Assembly: GCF_050303215.1 (NCBI RefSeq)
Contig: NZ_JBNLBH010000023.1
Span: forward strand, 1-64,000
Length of the DNA stretch: 64,000 bases
DNA from: Haliangium sp050303215
GTDB taxonomy: Bacteria > Myxococcota_A > Polyangia > Haliangiales > Haliangiaceae
Direction of reading: 5' to 3'
A program made the translations under genes and the position numbers. The notes beneath the pieces are model-generated. The model was not told the origin of the DNA. It searched no databases and saw nothing but the letters and a program-made list of their open reading frames with translations. Within the stretch, counting starts at the first letter, position 1. Every line of letters begins with the position of its first letter. Shown one piece after another: positions 16,604 through 25,532 of the stretch.

Positions 16604-16777
16604 GTCCGAAGTGCGTTCGATCCGGTGGCCGTCGAGGCCGGTGGTCGCTGGCCGGACGAGGACAGCGCCCGGCTGCGATGACCGGTCGGTCATAGGCGCG
16701 GGCCGTGGCGGCGCGGTGGCCCAGCATAGCCCGGGCCGCGGCGGACAGGGCCGGCGATTGCGGCTATGCTGCTGGCC

Positions 16778-17665
16778 ATGATTCGATCCCTTGTGTCCTA
16801 TCGTGCGGTCTCGACCGCCGAGGTGTCGGCCCGGCGGCCCGCGCCGGCGCGGCCGGGAGCCTGGGCCCACGCAGTTGGAGTGGCCGTCATCTGGGTCCTG
16901 GCCGGTGGGTTGTGCCCGGGGCTGGCCGCGGCCCAGGGGGACGCTACGCCGGCCGACGGTGCCGCGCCGGCCGCGTCCGTGGCCACCTCCGCTCCGGACG
17001 CGCCGCGACGCTGGAGCGGTGGGGTGGTGGCCGGGGTCGGCTTCAACGACATGCTCGGCGACGTGGACGCCGACGTCTACGGCACGATGGTCGCACCTTC
17101 GCCCGAGGCCGCCGAGGGCATCAGCGCGGGCGGCTTCCTCACCGTGCAGTTCACGCCCCAGTGGGGGGCGCGGGCCGAGGTTCGCTACAGCGAGCGCGGC
17201 GCGACCGCGGGCCAGAGCGCGGGCGGCTTCGGCGGTGCCGGCGGTGGTTACGCCTTCGACTTCACGCTCGCCTACGTCGAGGTGCCGATCCTGCTCACCT
17301 ACAGCCTGGCCTACGACGACAGTTTCGTGCCCTTCGTCTTCGCCGGCCCCGATCTGGCTCTCCTGATCAGCTCCGAGGTCACGGGCAGCGGCTCGCAGAC
17401 CGACGACATGGGCGCCGTACTGTACGCCTTCGACGCCACCAAGGACGTCGAGGAGGCGACCTCAAGCTACGACTTCGGCGCCACCGTGGGCGCGGGCATG
17501 AAGTTCCCGCTGCCCAGCGGCAAGCTCGTGCTCGACGCCCGCTACAGCATCGGCTTCACCGAGGCCGTGGGCGAGGGCGAGACCGAACTGGTCGAAAACG
17601 TGCGCCTACTGCCGCACGGCCTGCGCCACCACGGCCTGTCGCTGAGCGCGGCCTACGAGTTCTGA
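16778..17665 (+). CDS. Outer-membrane beta-barrel protein (PorT/OmpW-like)
   Basis: About 295 aa from the ATG at 16778. A long N-terminal region ends in a hydrophobic signal sequence with an AAAQG cleavage site near residue 55. The mature part alternates polar and hydrophobic residues in strand pairs with Gly-rich turns (for example GGFGGAGGG), contains a VEVPILLTYS strand and a FAGPDLA segment as in PorT-type outer-membrane barrels, and ends in Tyr-Glu-Phe, the aromatic C-terminus needed for BAM insertion. Probably eight strands. Ligand or function unknown. Confidence 0.78.
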   Translation: MIRSLVSYRAVSTAEVSARRPAPARPGAWAHAVGVAVIWVLAGGLCPGLAAAQGDATPADGAAPAASVATSAPDAPRRWSGGVVAGVGFNDMLGDVDADVYGTMVAPSPEAAEGISAGGFLTVQFTPQWGARAEVRYSERGATAGQSAGGFGGAGGGYAFDFTLAYVEVPILLTYSLAYDDSFVPFVFAGPDLALLISSEVTGSGSQTDDMGAVLYAFDATKDVEEATSSYDFGATVGAGMKFPLPSGKLVLDARYSIGFTEAVGEGETELVENVRLLPHGLRHHGLSLSAAYEF

Positions 17666-17669
17666 GCGC

Positions 17670-17689
17670 GAGCGGCGACGTGGCCGCTC
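17670..17689. terminator. Hairpin between convergent barrel-protein and folE genes
   Basis: GAGCGGC (17670-17676), six-base loop, GCCGCTC (17683-17689): a 7-bp GC stem that lies between the two convergent stops and runs into the folE stop codon. There is no U-tract. Possible shared terminator. Confidence 0.4.
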
Positions 17690-18293
17690 ACACCAGGGTG
17701 GGGTGAGAGGCCGTCACCAGCTTGATGAACTCCTCGCGAGTGGCGAGCTCGTCGAGGAACACGCCCCGCACCGCGCTGGTGACCAGGCGGGCCTCGTGGG
17801 CGCCGATGCCGCGCGCGGCCATGCACATGTGCAGGCCCTCGATGTACACCGCCGCGCCCTGGCTGCCGAGGTCCTCGTGCAGGGTGCGGCACAGCTCGTG
17901 GGTCAGGTCCTCCTGCAGGATCGGCGCACGCGCGAACATGCGCACCATGCGGGACATCTTCGAAAGCCCCAGCACCTTCTGGACCGGGATGTAGGCCACC
18001 GAGATGCGATACAGCACCGGCAGCAGGTGATGGGGGCAGATCCCAAACGCCACGTTGTGCTTGGAGATGACCATCTCGTTGTACTTGGCCGGGAAGGTCT
18101 TCTCCATCATCTCCGCTACTTGGTGCCTCACCTGGCTCTGGTCGTGGACCAGCTCGTGGAAGCCCTTGGCCGCGCGCTGGGCGGTGTCGACGAAGTTGGG
18201 GTCGTTGGTGTCGACGCCGAGCTCGGCGAGCCCGGCGATAATTTTTTCGTAGCCCTCTGTAAACAGCGCTAGGGCCTTGGGGTTGCGCTCCAT
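17688..18293 (-). CDS. folE: GTP cyclohydrolase I
   Basis: 201 aa from the ATG at 18293. It converts GTP to 7,8-dihydroneopterin triphosphate, the first step toward folate. The GICPHHLLPV motif supplies the Zn-binding Cys and His, a later HELCRTL region carries another Zn Cys, and GLHMCMAARGI is the conserved C-terminal loop. The N-terminal region is slightly divergent from the E. coli form but length is normal. Its start overlaps the end of mutY by 25 bp, so the two are coupled. Confidence 0.95.
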   Translation of the reverse strand: MERNPKALALFTEGYEKIIAGLAELGVDTNDPNFVDTAQRAAKGFHELVHDQSQVRHQVAEMMEKTFPAKYNEMVISKHNVAFGICPHHLLPVLYRISVAYIPVQKVLGLSKMSRMVRMFARAPILQEDLTHELCRTLHEDLGSQGAAVYIEGLHMCMAARGIGAHEARLVTSAVRGVFLDELATREEFIKLVTASHPTLV

Positions 18294-19432
18294 CCGCGGA
18301 TCTCCGTGTAGGTACTGACGATGGCCTGAGTCGCGGCCGACAGGCCCCGAGACGACAACGCCTCGATGCGCTCCCAGACCAGCTCGTCGTAGCGCTTTGC
18401 TGCGGTTTTGCCAAGTCGGGCCCGAGACCGCGGCGGCAGCGCGGCCGAAAACACCCGGATGCGCAGGCGGCGGTGGGTGAGCACCTGGAGGTGTTCGTGC
18501 ACCGGGACCGGGCTCAGATCGACCAGGGCCACGGCGAGCAGGTCCCGGGGCTGACCCGGCGCTTCGGCCTGGGGCAGCTCCCACAGCCCGCCGTACAGGC
18601 CTTGGGGGCGGCGTCGGGCCAGCAGCAGTCGGCCTCGGCGCTCGATCCACAGCGCCCCGGCGTCGATCAGGGGTAGCTCATCCGGGCGCCGGCGCGCTGG
18701 CATCACCGGGAGCTCATCGGCGCGACCCTGGGCGCGTGCTCGGCACAGCTCGCACAGCGGGCAGACCAGGCAGCTCGGCCGTGTGGGCGTGCACACCGTG
18801 GCCCCGAGCTCCATCAGGCCCTGATTGAAGTCGCCGGGAGCGTGCACAGGCACCAACTCCGCGGCCCGCCGCCACAGTGTGCGCACCACCGACGGCGACT
18901 TGACGTCGTCGTCGATGGCGTACAGACGGGCCAGCACTCGGGCCACGTTGCCGTCCACCACCGGCTCGCGCAGTCCAAACGCGATCGAGGCGATGGCCCC
19001 TGCGGTGTACGGCCCGATTCCGGGCAGCGCGCGCAACCCCTCGGCCGAGCGGGGCAGGCGCCCGCCGTGCTGCTCGCACACGGCCCGCGCGCAGCGGTGC
19101 AGGTTGCGCGCCCGGGAGTAGTATCCGAGCCCCGACCACAAGGCCAGGACCTCATCGAGCGAGCCTCGGGCCAGGCTGTCGATGGTCGGGAAGCGCTCCA
19201 TCCAGCGCTCGAAGTAGGGCACGACCGTGGCCACCCGGGTCTGCTGCAGCATGATCTCCGAGATCCAGATGGCGTACGGATCACGGCTGCGCCGCCACGG
19301 CAGGTCCCGGCGCAGGCGCCGAAAGTGGGCCACCACGCGCCGGCCAACAGCGTCGGCGCCGACCTGTTCTCGGCCCGCCGGTGCGCGGTCCTCGGCCGCT
19401 GACGCCGGTGGGCCTGGGTCTGTCTCGTTCAT
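18269..19432 (-). CDS. mutY: Adenine DNA glycosylase MutY
   Basis: 387 aa from the ATG at 19432. It removes adenine mispaired with 8-oxoguanine. Visible features: the opening helix with LPWRRSRDPYAIWISEIMLQQTRV, the helix-hairpin-helix LPGIGPYTAGAIASIAFG with the catalytic Asp shortly after (VVDGNVARV), and four Cys of the [4Fe-4S] loop in CTPTRPSCLVCPLCELC. The C-terminal ~130 residues are the NUDIX-like 8-oxoG-sensing domain with a LYGGLWELP motif. Its 3' end overlaps folE. Confidence 0.96.
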   Translation of the reverse strand: MNETDPGPPASAAEDRAPAGREQVGADAVGRRVVAHFRRLRRDLPWRRSRDPYAIWISEIMLQQTRVATVVPYFERWMERFPTIDSLARGSLDEVLALWSGLGYYSRARNLHRCARAVCEQHGGRLPRSAEGLRALPGIGPYTAGAIASIAFGLREPVVDGNVARVLARLYAIDDDVKSPSVVRTLWRRAAELVPVHAPGDFNQGLMELGATVCTPTRPSCLVCPLCELCRARAQGRADELPVMPARRRPDELPLIDAGALWIERRGRLLLARRRPQGLYGGLWELPQAEAPGQPRDLLAVALVDLSPVPVHEHLQVLTHRRLRIRVFSAALPPRSRARLGKTAAKRYDELVWERIEALSSRGLSAATQAIVSTYTEIRGWSATPRP

Positions 19433-19551
19433 GACCCGCGACCCTACCACCGCGGGCGCTGGGGAGGGACCCGCGGACACCCGGACGGGCGCGAATCGAC
19501 CCATCGGCTGTGATAGTCTGCTATGAACGCGGCGCAAGCGGTGGTCCTGCC

Positions 19552-22500
19552 ATGGGAACTGATACCCACGACGTCGGCACTCGAACCAGGCCGGAGACTC
19601 TGCCGCCCGACGCCCTGGGCGTGGGCGACTGCGTTGGGCGCTACACGATCCAGGAGCGGCTCGGCGTCGGAGGCATGGGCGCCGTGTACAAGGCCCACGA
19701 CCCCGAGCTCGACCGCCGCATCGCGCTCAAGATCCTGCGCGTGAGCCGCAAGCGTGGCCGTGCTCTCGAGGCCGCCAAGGCTCGTCTCGACCGCGAGGCC
19801 CAGGCGCTGGCGCAGCTCTCGCACCCCAACGTCATCACGGTCTACGACGTGGGTCGGTACGGCGAGCACGTGTTCGTGGCCATGGAGTTCGTCGAGGGCC
19901 AGACCCTGGGCGAGTGGCTCGATAGCTCGCGGCCGACCCTGGGCGAAATCGTGGACGTGTTCCTGGCCGCCGGTCAGGGGCTGTTGGCGGCCCACGGCGC
20001 CGGGCTCGTGCACCGCGACATCAAGCCCGACAACATCGTCGTCGGCAGCGACGGCCGGGTGCGCGTACGCGACTTTGGCCTGGCTCGGGCCACCGGCAGC
20101 GACGAGTCGCGTTCGCGCTCGGCGAGCTCGGAGACGGGGCCAGCGCGGTCGCGCGTGGCGGCAGGGGGCCGGTTCGCCGCCGGCTCGGGGCCCTCATTAT
20201 TCGACGACCATGCGTCCGACGACGGCTCGCCGTGCGCTCGCGGCGGTGTGGTCACCGCGAGCGCGCCGAGTGAGCGCGACGCGATCGCGGGTACGCCGGC
20301 CTACATGGCGCCGGAGCAGTTTCTCGGCCGGGCGGTGGACGCACGCACCGATCAGTTCTCGTTCTGTGTCACCCTGTACTGGGCGCTGTACGGCCAGCGC
20401 CCCTTTGCCGGTGAGCGCGCCGCCGACATCGCTGCCAACGTGATCGGGGGTCGGATCTCGCCGCCGCCGCGGGACCCGCGGGTGCGAGTTCCGGGCTGGC
20501 TGCGCGCGATCCTGTTGCGCGGCCTGAGCCGGGCTCCGGCCTCGCGCTACCCCGGCATGGCCGAGCTGTTGGCCGAGCTCCGGCGCGGACTCGAGCGCCG
20601 CCTGCGGGTCCAGATGGGGCTGTGGGCGGCCCTGGGCGCGGTCGGCCTGATCGCGATCGGGGGCGGGGCGCTGTACGCGTTCCACCGCATCGACGACGGT
20701 CGGGCCCGCTGTGAGCGGGAGCGCGTCCACGCCGCGCAGGTGTGGAACGACGAGGTCGAGGACGCGGTCCTGGCGGCCTTTCTGGCCACCGGCCGTCCCC
20801 ACGCCGGCACCAGCGTCAGCCACGTCAGCGCCCTGTTCGACGACTACGTCAGCCGCTGGACCTCGGCCCGGGTGGAGGCCTGCGAGGCCACGCACGTGCG
20901 CGGCGAGCAGTCCGAGTCCTTGCTCGATCTGCGCATGAGCTGCCTCGACGATCGCATGCGCTGGCTGGGCGCGCTGGCGCGAGTATTCGCCCGCACGTCC
21001 GACGCGGCCGTGGTCGACCGCGCCGTGGACGCCGCATACGCGTTGCCTGAGCTCGACCCCTGCGCCGACGAAGGCCGGTTATTGGAGGTCCATCCACCGC
21101 CCCAGGACCCCGAGCAGCGACGCCAGGTGGAGGAAGTCGGGGCCCTCCTCGACGAGGCCGCCGCGCGACTGCAAGCCGGCCAGGCCCGGGCCGTGGTCGA
21201 TTTGGTGGCCGATCTGCGTCAGCGCGCCGGCGCCCTCGCACACTCGCCGTTGGAGGCCAAGGCCAGCTACCTGCACGGCCTGGTGCAGGATGCGCTGGGC
21301 GACCGCGTCGCGGCCGAGGCCAGCCTCACCGCGGCCGCTCGCCAGGCCGCGGTGGCCGAGGACGACTGGCTCGGGGCGCGGGCTTGGATTGCCCTCATCC
21401 GGATCCTGGGGCTGGGCGCCGGGCGCTTCGACCACGCCCTCACCCTGCGCCCGGTGGCCGAGACCGCGATCGCGCGCGCCGGTGACCCGAGCCACCTCCG
21501 ACTCGAACTCCTCACCGATGTCGGCGCCATCCTCGCCGAGCAGGGTCGATTGGAGGAGGCTCGCGAGGCCCTCGACCAGAGCCTCGCGCTGGTGCACGAG
21601 CGGCACGGCCAAAGCCACCGCGCGCTGTTCCGTCCGACCGAGTGGGCGGCGCTGGTGGCCCGGCGCCAGGGCCGGCTCTCGGACGCCGAGGCGCTGTCAC
21701 GGCAGGTCATCGACCTGGTCGAGGGCCATTATGGCCCCCAGCACGTCCGGATGATCGACGCCCTGGTCGATCTTGGGCAGGTGTATGACGAGCGTACCCG
21801 CGGCCAACAGGCGCGAGAGCGATACCGAGCCGCGGCGGCTCTGGTGCACGCCAACTACGGCCGGCGCAGCCGCGAGGCCGTGCGCGTCGGTGCGCTCCTG
21901 GGCGGCAGCCTGGTGGGCGAGGCCCACTACCGCGAGGCGGCGGCCGAACTCGAGCCCCTGCTGTCGCTGAGCGCGACGCTGGACGGGCCGCACGACGACG
22001 AGGAGGCCCTGGTGCTGCATCTTCTGGCCGAAGCGCACCTGGGAGGAGGACGCCTGGACGAGGCCCTGGTGTTGGCCGGTCAGGCGGTCGACATGCGCGG
22101 GAGCGTCGACGACGATGACCGCGTCAGCTTGGCCGATGCGCTGGTGATGCTGGCTCGAGTCCGAGCCCGGCGGGGCTCCTTCGACGGCGCCATGGCCGCG
22201 GCCGAGCGGGCCCTGGACGAGTACGAACGTGCCCTCGGACCCGAGCATCCCACCACCGCCGCGGCGCTCCTGGCCTTGGGCGAAGCCCTGAGCGGCGTTG
22301 GTCGGCACGACGAGGCCTTGGTCCGGCTCGGCCGCGCTCGTGCGCTCTTGGCCGCGCGGCTGGGCCCCGAGCACCGCCGCTTGGGGCCGGTCCTGGCCGC
22401 CCTCGGGGCCGCCCAGCGCGTGAGCGGGAATGCCGCCGCCGCGGTCGAGACCTACCGCAACGCGCTCGCAATCGCGGAGCGCATCTACGGCGACGCCCAC

Positions 22501-22911
22501 CCCGAACTGGCGCGGGTGCTCACCGGCCTGGGACTGAGCCGGTTCGAGGCCGGCGGCGCCGACGCGGCCGTGGTCTCACTCGAGCGTGCCCTGCAGATCT
22601 GGGAGCAGCTCGGCGCAGTCGCGCCGGCGGCCGTCGTCGCGTCCCCGCCGGCGACGCCCGCAGCCCCGGCGACCGCGGTCGAACCCGCGCCGGCGCCGGC
22701 CCTGGAGGGGACACCCGGCGCCCTCGACCCGGTCCCCCCGGCTATCACCCGCTTCGCGTTGGCGCGGGCCTTGGCCGGGCGTCGGAGCCAGCGCGCCCGG
22801 GCTCGCGCCCTTGCCGAGCAGGCGCTGGTCGGCTTTAGCGCCGCCGGCGCGCGCGCCCAGGCCGAGCGGGACCAGGCCGAGGCCTGGCTCGCCGGCGCCG
22901 GACGTCGCTGA
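19552..22911 (+). CDS. Membrane Ser/Thr protein kinase with TPR sensor domain
   Basis: About 1119 aa from the ATG at 19552 (a GTG 14 codons upstream is an alternative). Kinase domain ~25-320: Gly-rich LGVGGMGAVYKA, catalytic Lys in RIALKIL, HRDIKPDN and DFGLAR. Between DFG and the APE-equivalent (MAPEQF) is an insertion of ~60 residues rich in Ser, Arg and Gly, which greatly lengthens the activation segment. One transmembrane helix follows near residue 365 (ALGAVGLIAIGGGALYAF). The remaining ~700 residues are Ala/Leu/Glu-rich helical repeats of the TPR/kinesin-light-chain type, ending in a Pro/Ala linker and a last helical part. This kinase-TM-TPR layout is typical of myxobacterial PknB-like kinases. 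Confidence 0.93.
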   Translation: MGTDTHDVGTRTRPETLPPDALGVGDCVGRYTIQERLGVGGMGAVYKAHDPELDRRIALKILRVSRKRGRALEAAKARLDREAQALAQLSHPNVITVYDVGRYGEHVFVAMEFVEGQTLGEWLDSSRPTLGEIVDVFLAAGQGLLAAHGAGLVHRDIKPDNIVVGSDGRVRVRDFGLARATGSDESRSRSASSETGPARSRVAAGGRFAAGSGPSLFDDHASDDGSPCARGGVVTASAPSERDAIAGTPAYMAPEQFLGRAVDARTDQFSFCVTLYWALYGQRPFAGERAADIAANVIGGRISPPPRDPRVRVPGWLRAILLRGLSRAPASRYPGMAELLAELRRGLERRLRVQMGLWAALGAVGLIAIGGGALYAFHRIDDGRARCERERVHAAQVWNDEVEDAVLAAFLATGRPHAGTSVSHVSALFDDYVSRWTSARVEACEATHVRGEQSESLLDLRMSCLDDRMRWLGALARVFARTSDAAVVDRAVDAAYALPELDPCADEGRLLEVHPPPQDPEQRRQVEEVGALLDEAAARLQAGQARAVVDLVADLRQRAGALAHSPLEAKASYLHGLVQDALGDRVAAEASLTAAARQAAVAEDDWLGARAWIALIRILGLGAGRFDHALTLRPVAETAIARAGDPSHLRLELLTDVGAILAEQGRLEEAREALDQSLALVHERHGQSHRALFRPTEWAALVARRQGRLSDAEALSRQVIDLVEGHYGPQHVRMIDALVDLGQVYDERTRGQQARERYRAAAALVHANYGRRSREAVRVGALLGGSLVGEAHYREAAAELEPLLSLSATLDGPHDDEEALVLHLLAEAHLGGGRLDEALVLAGQAVDMRGSVDDDDRVSLADALVMLARVRARRGSFDGAMAAAERALDEYERALGPEHPTTAAALLALGEALSGVGRHDEALVRLGRARALLAARLGPEHRRLGPVLAALGAAQRVSGNAAAAVETYRNALAIAERIYGDAHPELARVLTGLGLSRFEAGGADAAVVSLERALQIWEQLGAVAPAAVVASPPATPAAPATAVEPAPAPALEGTPGALDPVPPAITRFALARALAGRRSQRARARALAEQALVGFSAAGARAQAERDQAEAWLAGAGRR

Positions 22912-22947
22912 GCTGTGCTGGATCGGGTTCGTCGTGTGCGCCCGGGG

Positions 22948-23375
22948 TCAGCGCCCCACCACGTCGACACTCAGGCGCCGGCGGTGACCTCGGTGGCGGT
23001 GCTCCCACAGGAAGATACCCTGCCAGGTACCCAGCGCCAGGCGGCCCTCTCGCACCGGGATCGACAGCGAGGTCTGGGTTAGCACGCTGCGCACGTGCGC
23101 GGGCATGTCGTCTGGCCCCTCGGCGGTGTGCGCGAACAGCGCTTCGCCGTCGGGCACCAGCCGGGCGAAGAAGCGCTCCAAATCGCTGCGCACCGTTGGA
23201 TCGGCGTTCTCACACACGATCAGCGAGGCGCTGGTGTGGTGCACGAACACGGTGCACAGCCCGTGCTCGATTTCGGACGAAGCAACGACATTGGCAACCG
23301 TCGCGGTGATGTCCACCGTGCCGCGGCCGCTGGTGACCACCGCCTCGCTGTGGCCATGATGGCGGACCGGCGAGC

Positions 23376-23379
<4 letters not shown>
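22948..23379 (-). CDS. yjbQ: YjbQ/UPF0047 family protein
   Basis: 143 aa. A GTG at 23379 overlaps the DUF1244 stop (GTGA), which I prefer to the longer GTG at 23400. Family landmarks are all present: VHHTSASL, CENADP, EGPDDMPAHV and LGTWQGIFLWEH. YjbQ proteins form small trimers with a conserved Cys/His pocket; some show weak thiamine-phosphate-synthase activity, but the physiological role is unsettled. Coupled to the DUF1244 gene. Confidence 0.93.
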
Positions 23380-23621
<242 letters not shown>

Positions 23622-23684
23622 GCGGCCAGCATACCGTGCGCGACCGCACTTGACGATAGCGGACTCGGCTCCCATGCTCGACGG

Positions 23685-25175
23685 ATGAACCCCCGTGCGC
23701 CTGCTCTCCGCTCTGTCGGTACGGCCGCTCGGCCGGGGACATGGGCCGCTATCATCGTCCTCGGCTGCGGGCTCGCCGCGGCGGTCACCGGATGCGGTGA
23801 CGACGGTGGCCCCGGAACTCCCGAGCCCGAGCCGCGTGAGCTGGTCGACCTTCTGCGCGAGGTAGACGGTGTGCTGTCGGTGGAGGAGGGGATGGCCCCG
23901 GCGACCGGGTATCGTCGGTTCGACATCACCTTCGAGCAACCCGTCGATCACGGCGACCCCGACGGCGCCCGCTTCGCGCAGGGGCTCACACTCATGCACC
24001 GCGACGCCCAGGCCCCCATGGTGTTGGCTTCGACCGGGTATGACAACTACCTGGGCGGGCGCCTGAGCGAGCCCGCCCAGATCGTGGCCGGGAATCAGAT
24101 CGTCGTCGAGCACCGCTTCTTCGGACAGTCTCGCCCCCAGCCGGTCGATTGGGCCTACCTCGACATCGAGCAGGCCGCTGCCGACCACCACCGCATCGCC
24201 CAGGCCTTCGCCTCCCTCTACCCCGCCGGGTGGGTGTCCACCGGGGCCAGCAAGGGCGGCATGACCGCCATTTTCCACCGCCGCTTTTACCCCGACGACG
24301 TCGACGCCACCGTGGCCTACGTGGCGCCCATCAGCTTCGGCGTCGACGACCCCCGCTACCACGTCTTCTTCGACCAGCTCGACGTCGGCAGCGACTGCCC
24401 CGAGCGGGTGCGGGCCTTCCAGCGCGAGGTCCTGAACAACGCCGAGGCCGTGACCGCGGTGCTCGCCCAGCGCGTCGAGGGCCGTACCTTCGACCGCATC
24501 GGCGGACTGGAGCGCGCGGTCGAGACCGCCGTGGTCGAGTTCGAGTGGACGTTTTGGCAGTACCTGGGCCTCGACGCCTGCAGCACCATCCCGGCGCTCC
24601 CGGCCGAACCCGCGACCCTAGCGGACTTCCTCAATCTGAGCGGCCTGGTGTGGGTGACCTCGGACGCCGAGGCGGCGGCCCTCGAGCCCTACTACTACCA
24701 GTCCTTCACCGAGCTGGGCTACCCCAGCGTGCCCGTGGACCACCTGCAGGACCTGCTCGTCTTCGACTACGCCACCGACCTGCTCCGGTTCATGCCGGCC
24801 GGGGAGATCCCGACCTACGACCCGGCGCCCATGCAGGACGTCGCCGACTGGTTCGCCGGCGAGAGCGAGCGGATCGTGCTGGTTTACGGCGCCCTCGACC
24901 CCTGGACCGCCGGCGCCCTCGAGATCGGGGCCGGGGCGGACGCGCGTGATGTGCACCTCATGGTCGCTCCGTCCGAGAACCACGGCGCCAACATCGCCAG
25001 CTTGGACCCCGCGGACGGCGAGCAGGTGATGGACGAGCTCCGGAGCTGGCTCGAGCCCTTCGGCCCCTTGCCCGCACGCATGCACGCGCCCGCGCTGGAC
25101 CTGCCCCGGTCGCTGTCGGACCGGGTCGAGCGCATGCGTGAGCAGCGCTTGCTGCGGCCCACATCGAGACTATGA
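23685..25175 (+). CDS. Secreted S37-like serine peptidase (PS-10 type) lipoprotein
   Basis: 496 aa from the ATG at 23685. Signal peptide with lipobox Val-Thr-Gly-Cys followed by Gly-Asp-Asp near residue 37, so it is probably lipidated and exported. The alpha/beta-hydrolase core has the S37 nucleophile motif STGASKGGMTAIFHRRF with catalytic Ser, then a PDDVDATVAYVAP strand, an Asp in VYGALDPWTAG and a His in PSENHGAN. S37 enzymes are tripeptidyl aminopeptidases described in Streptomyces. It points toward the biosynthetic cluster but a 357-bp gap and a new promoter separate them. Confidence 0.87.
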   Translation: MNPRAPALRSVGTAARPGTWAAIIVLGCGLAAAVTGCGDDGGPGTPEPEPRELVDLLREVDGVLSVEEGMAPATGYRRFDITFEQPVDHGDPDGARFAQGLTLMHRDAQAPMVLASTGYDNYLGGRLSEPAQIVAGNQIVVEHRFFGQSRPQPVDWAYLDIEQAAADHHRIAQAFASLYPAGWVSTGASKGGMTAIFHRRFYPDDVDATVAYVAPISFGVDDPRYHVFFDQLDVGSDCPERVRAFQREVLNNAEAVTAVLAQRVEGRTFDRIGGLERAVETAVVEFEWTFWQYLGLDACSTIPALPAEPATLADFLNLSGLVWVTSDAEAAALEPYYYQSFTELGYPSVPVDHLQDLLVFDYATDLLRFMPAGEIPTYDPAPMQDVADWFAGESERIVLVYGALDPWTAGALEIGAGADARDVHLMVAPSENHGANIASLDPADGEQVMDELRSWLEPFGPLPARMHAPALDLPRSLSDRVERMREQRLLRPTSRL

Positions 25176-25460
25176 ACCAACCGTCGAGCCACGTGGCGTC
25201 ACCGCCGCCGTCGTTCACCCACGCAACCTCTCGATTTCGTTGGGTCGCGGCGTACGGCCCGCGGCACCGACTGCGAGCTGGGGGCGCGGTGGAGTGATAT
25301 GCACCGTCTTATTGCTGTCGGCTGAGATACACATTGTGCGCGGTGTGCACTGCGTGCAGTGGTGATAGCGATGTCGTTTGGTGGACGGGTGGATACGGTG
25401 AAGCCTTACACGGACATCTACGGGCCAGGTGATATGTCTCGCACGAATACAGACGAGTGC

Positions 25461-25489
25461 TTGACGAAAAGTTCACCAGATCGGATATT
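25461..25489 (+). promoter_or_regulatory. Sigma-70-like promoter opening the biosynthetic cluster
   Basis: The 357-bp gap (25176-25532) between the S37 peptidase and the FAAL gene is noticeably more AT-rich than its neighbours. It holds TTGACG (25461-25466), a 17-bp spacer and GATATT (25484-25489), so transcription would begin near 25497, about 35 bases before the ATG at 25533. A short inverted repeat CACTG/CAGTG at 25348-25361 lies upstream and could bind a regulator. I see nothing else in the gap. Confidence 0.55.
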
Positions 25490-25532
25490 TCCGCTGCGAA
25501 CGTCTATTCCTTGAAACAAGAGTGTGGTGCCG

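Noticed and set aside
17688..19432. folE and mutY as cluster members supplying a pterin or repair function
   Set aside because: They are ordinary housekeeping genes more than 6 kb left of the cluster promoter, with unrelated genes in between.
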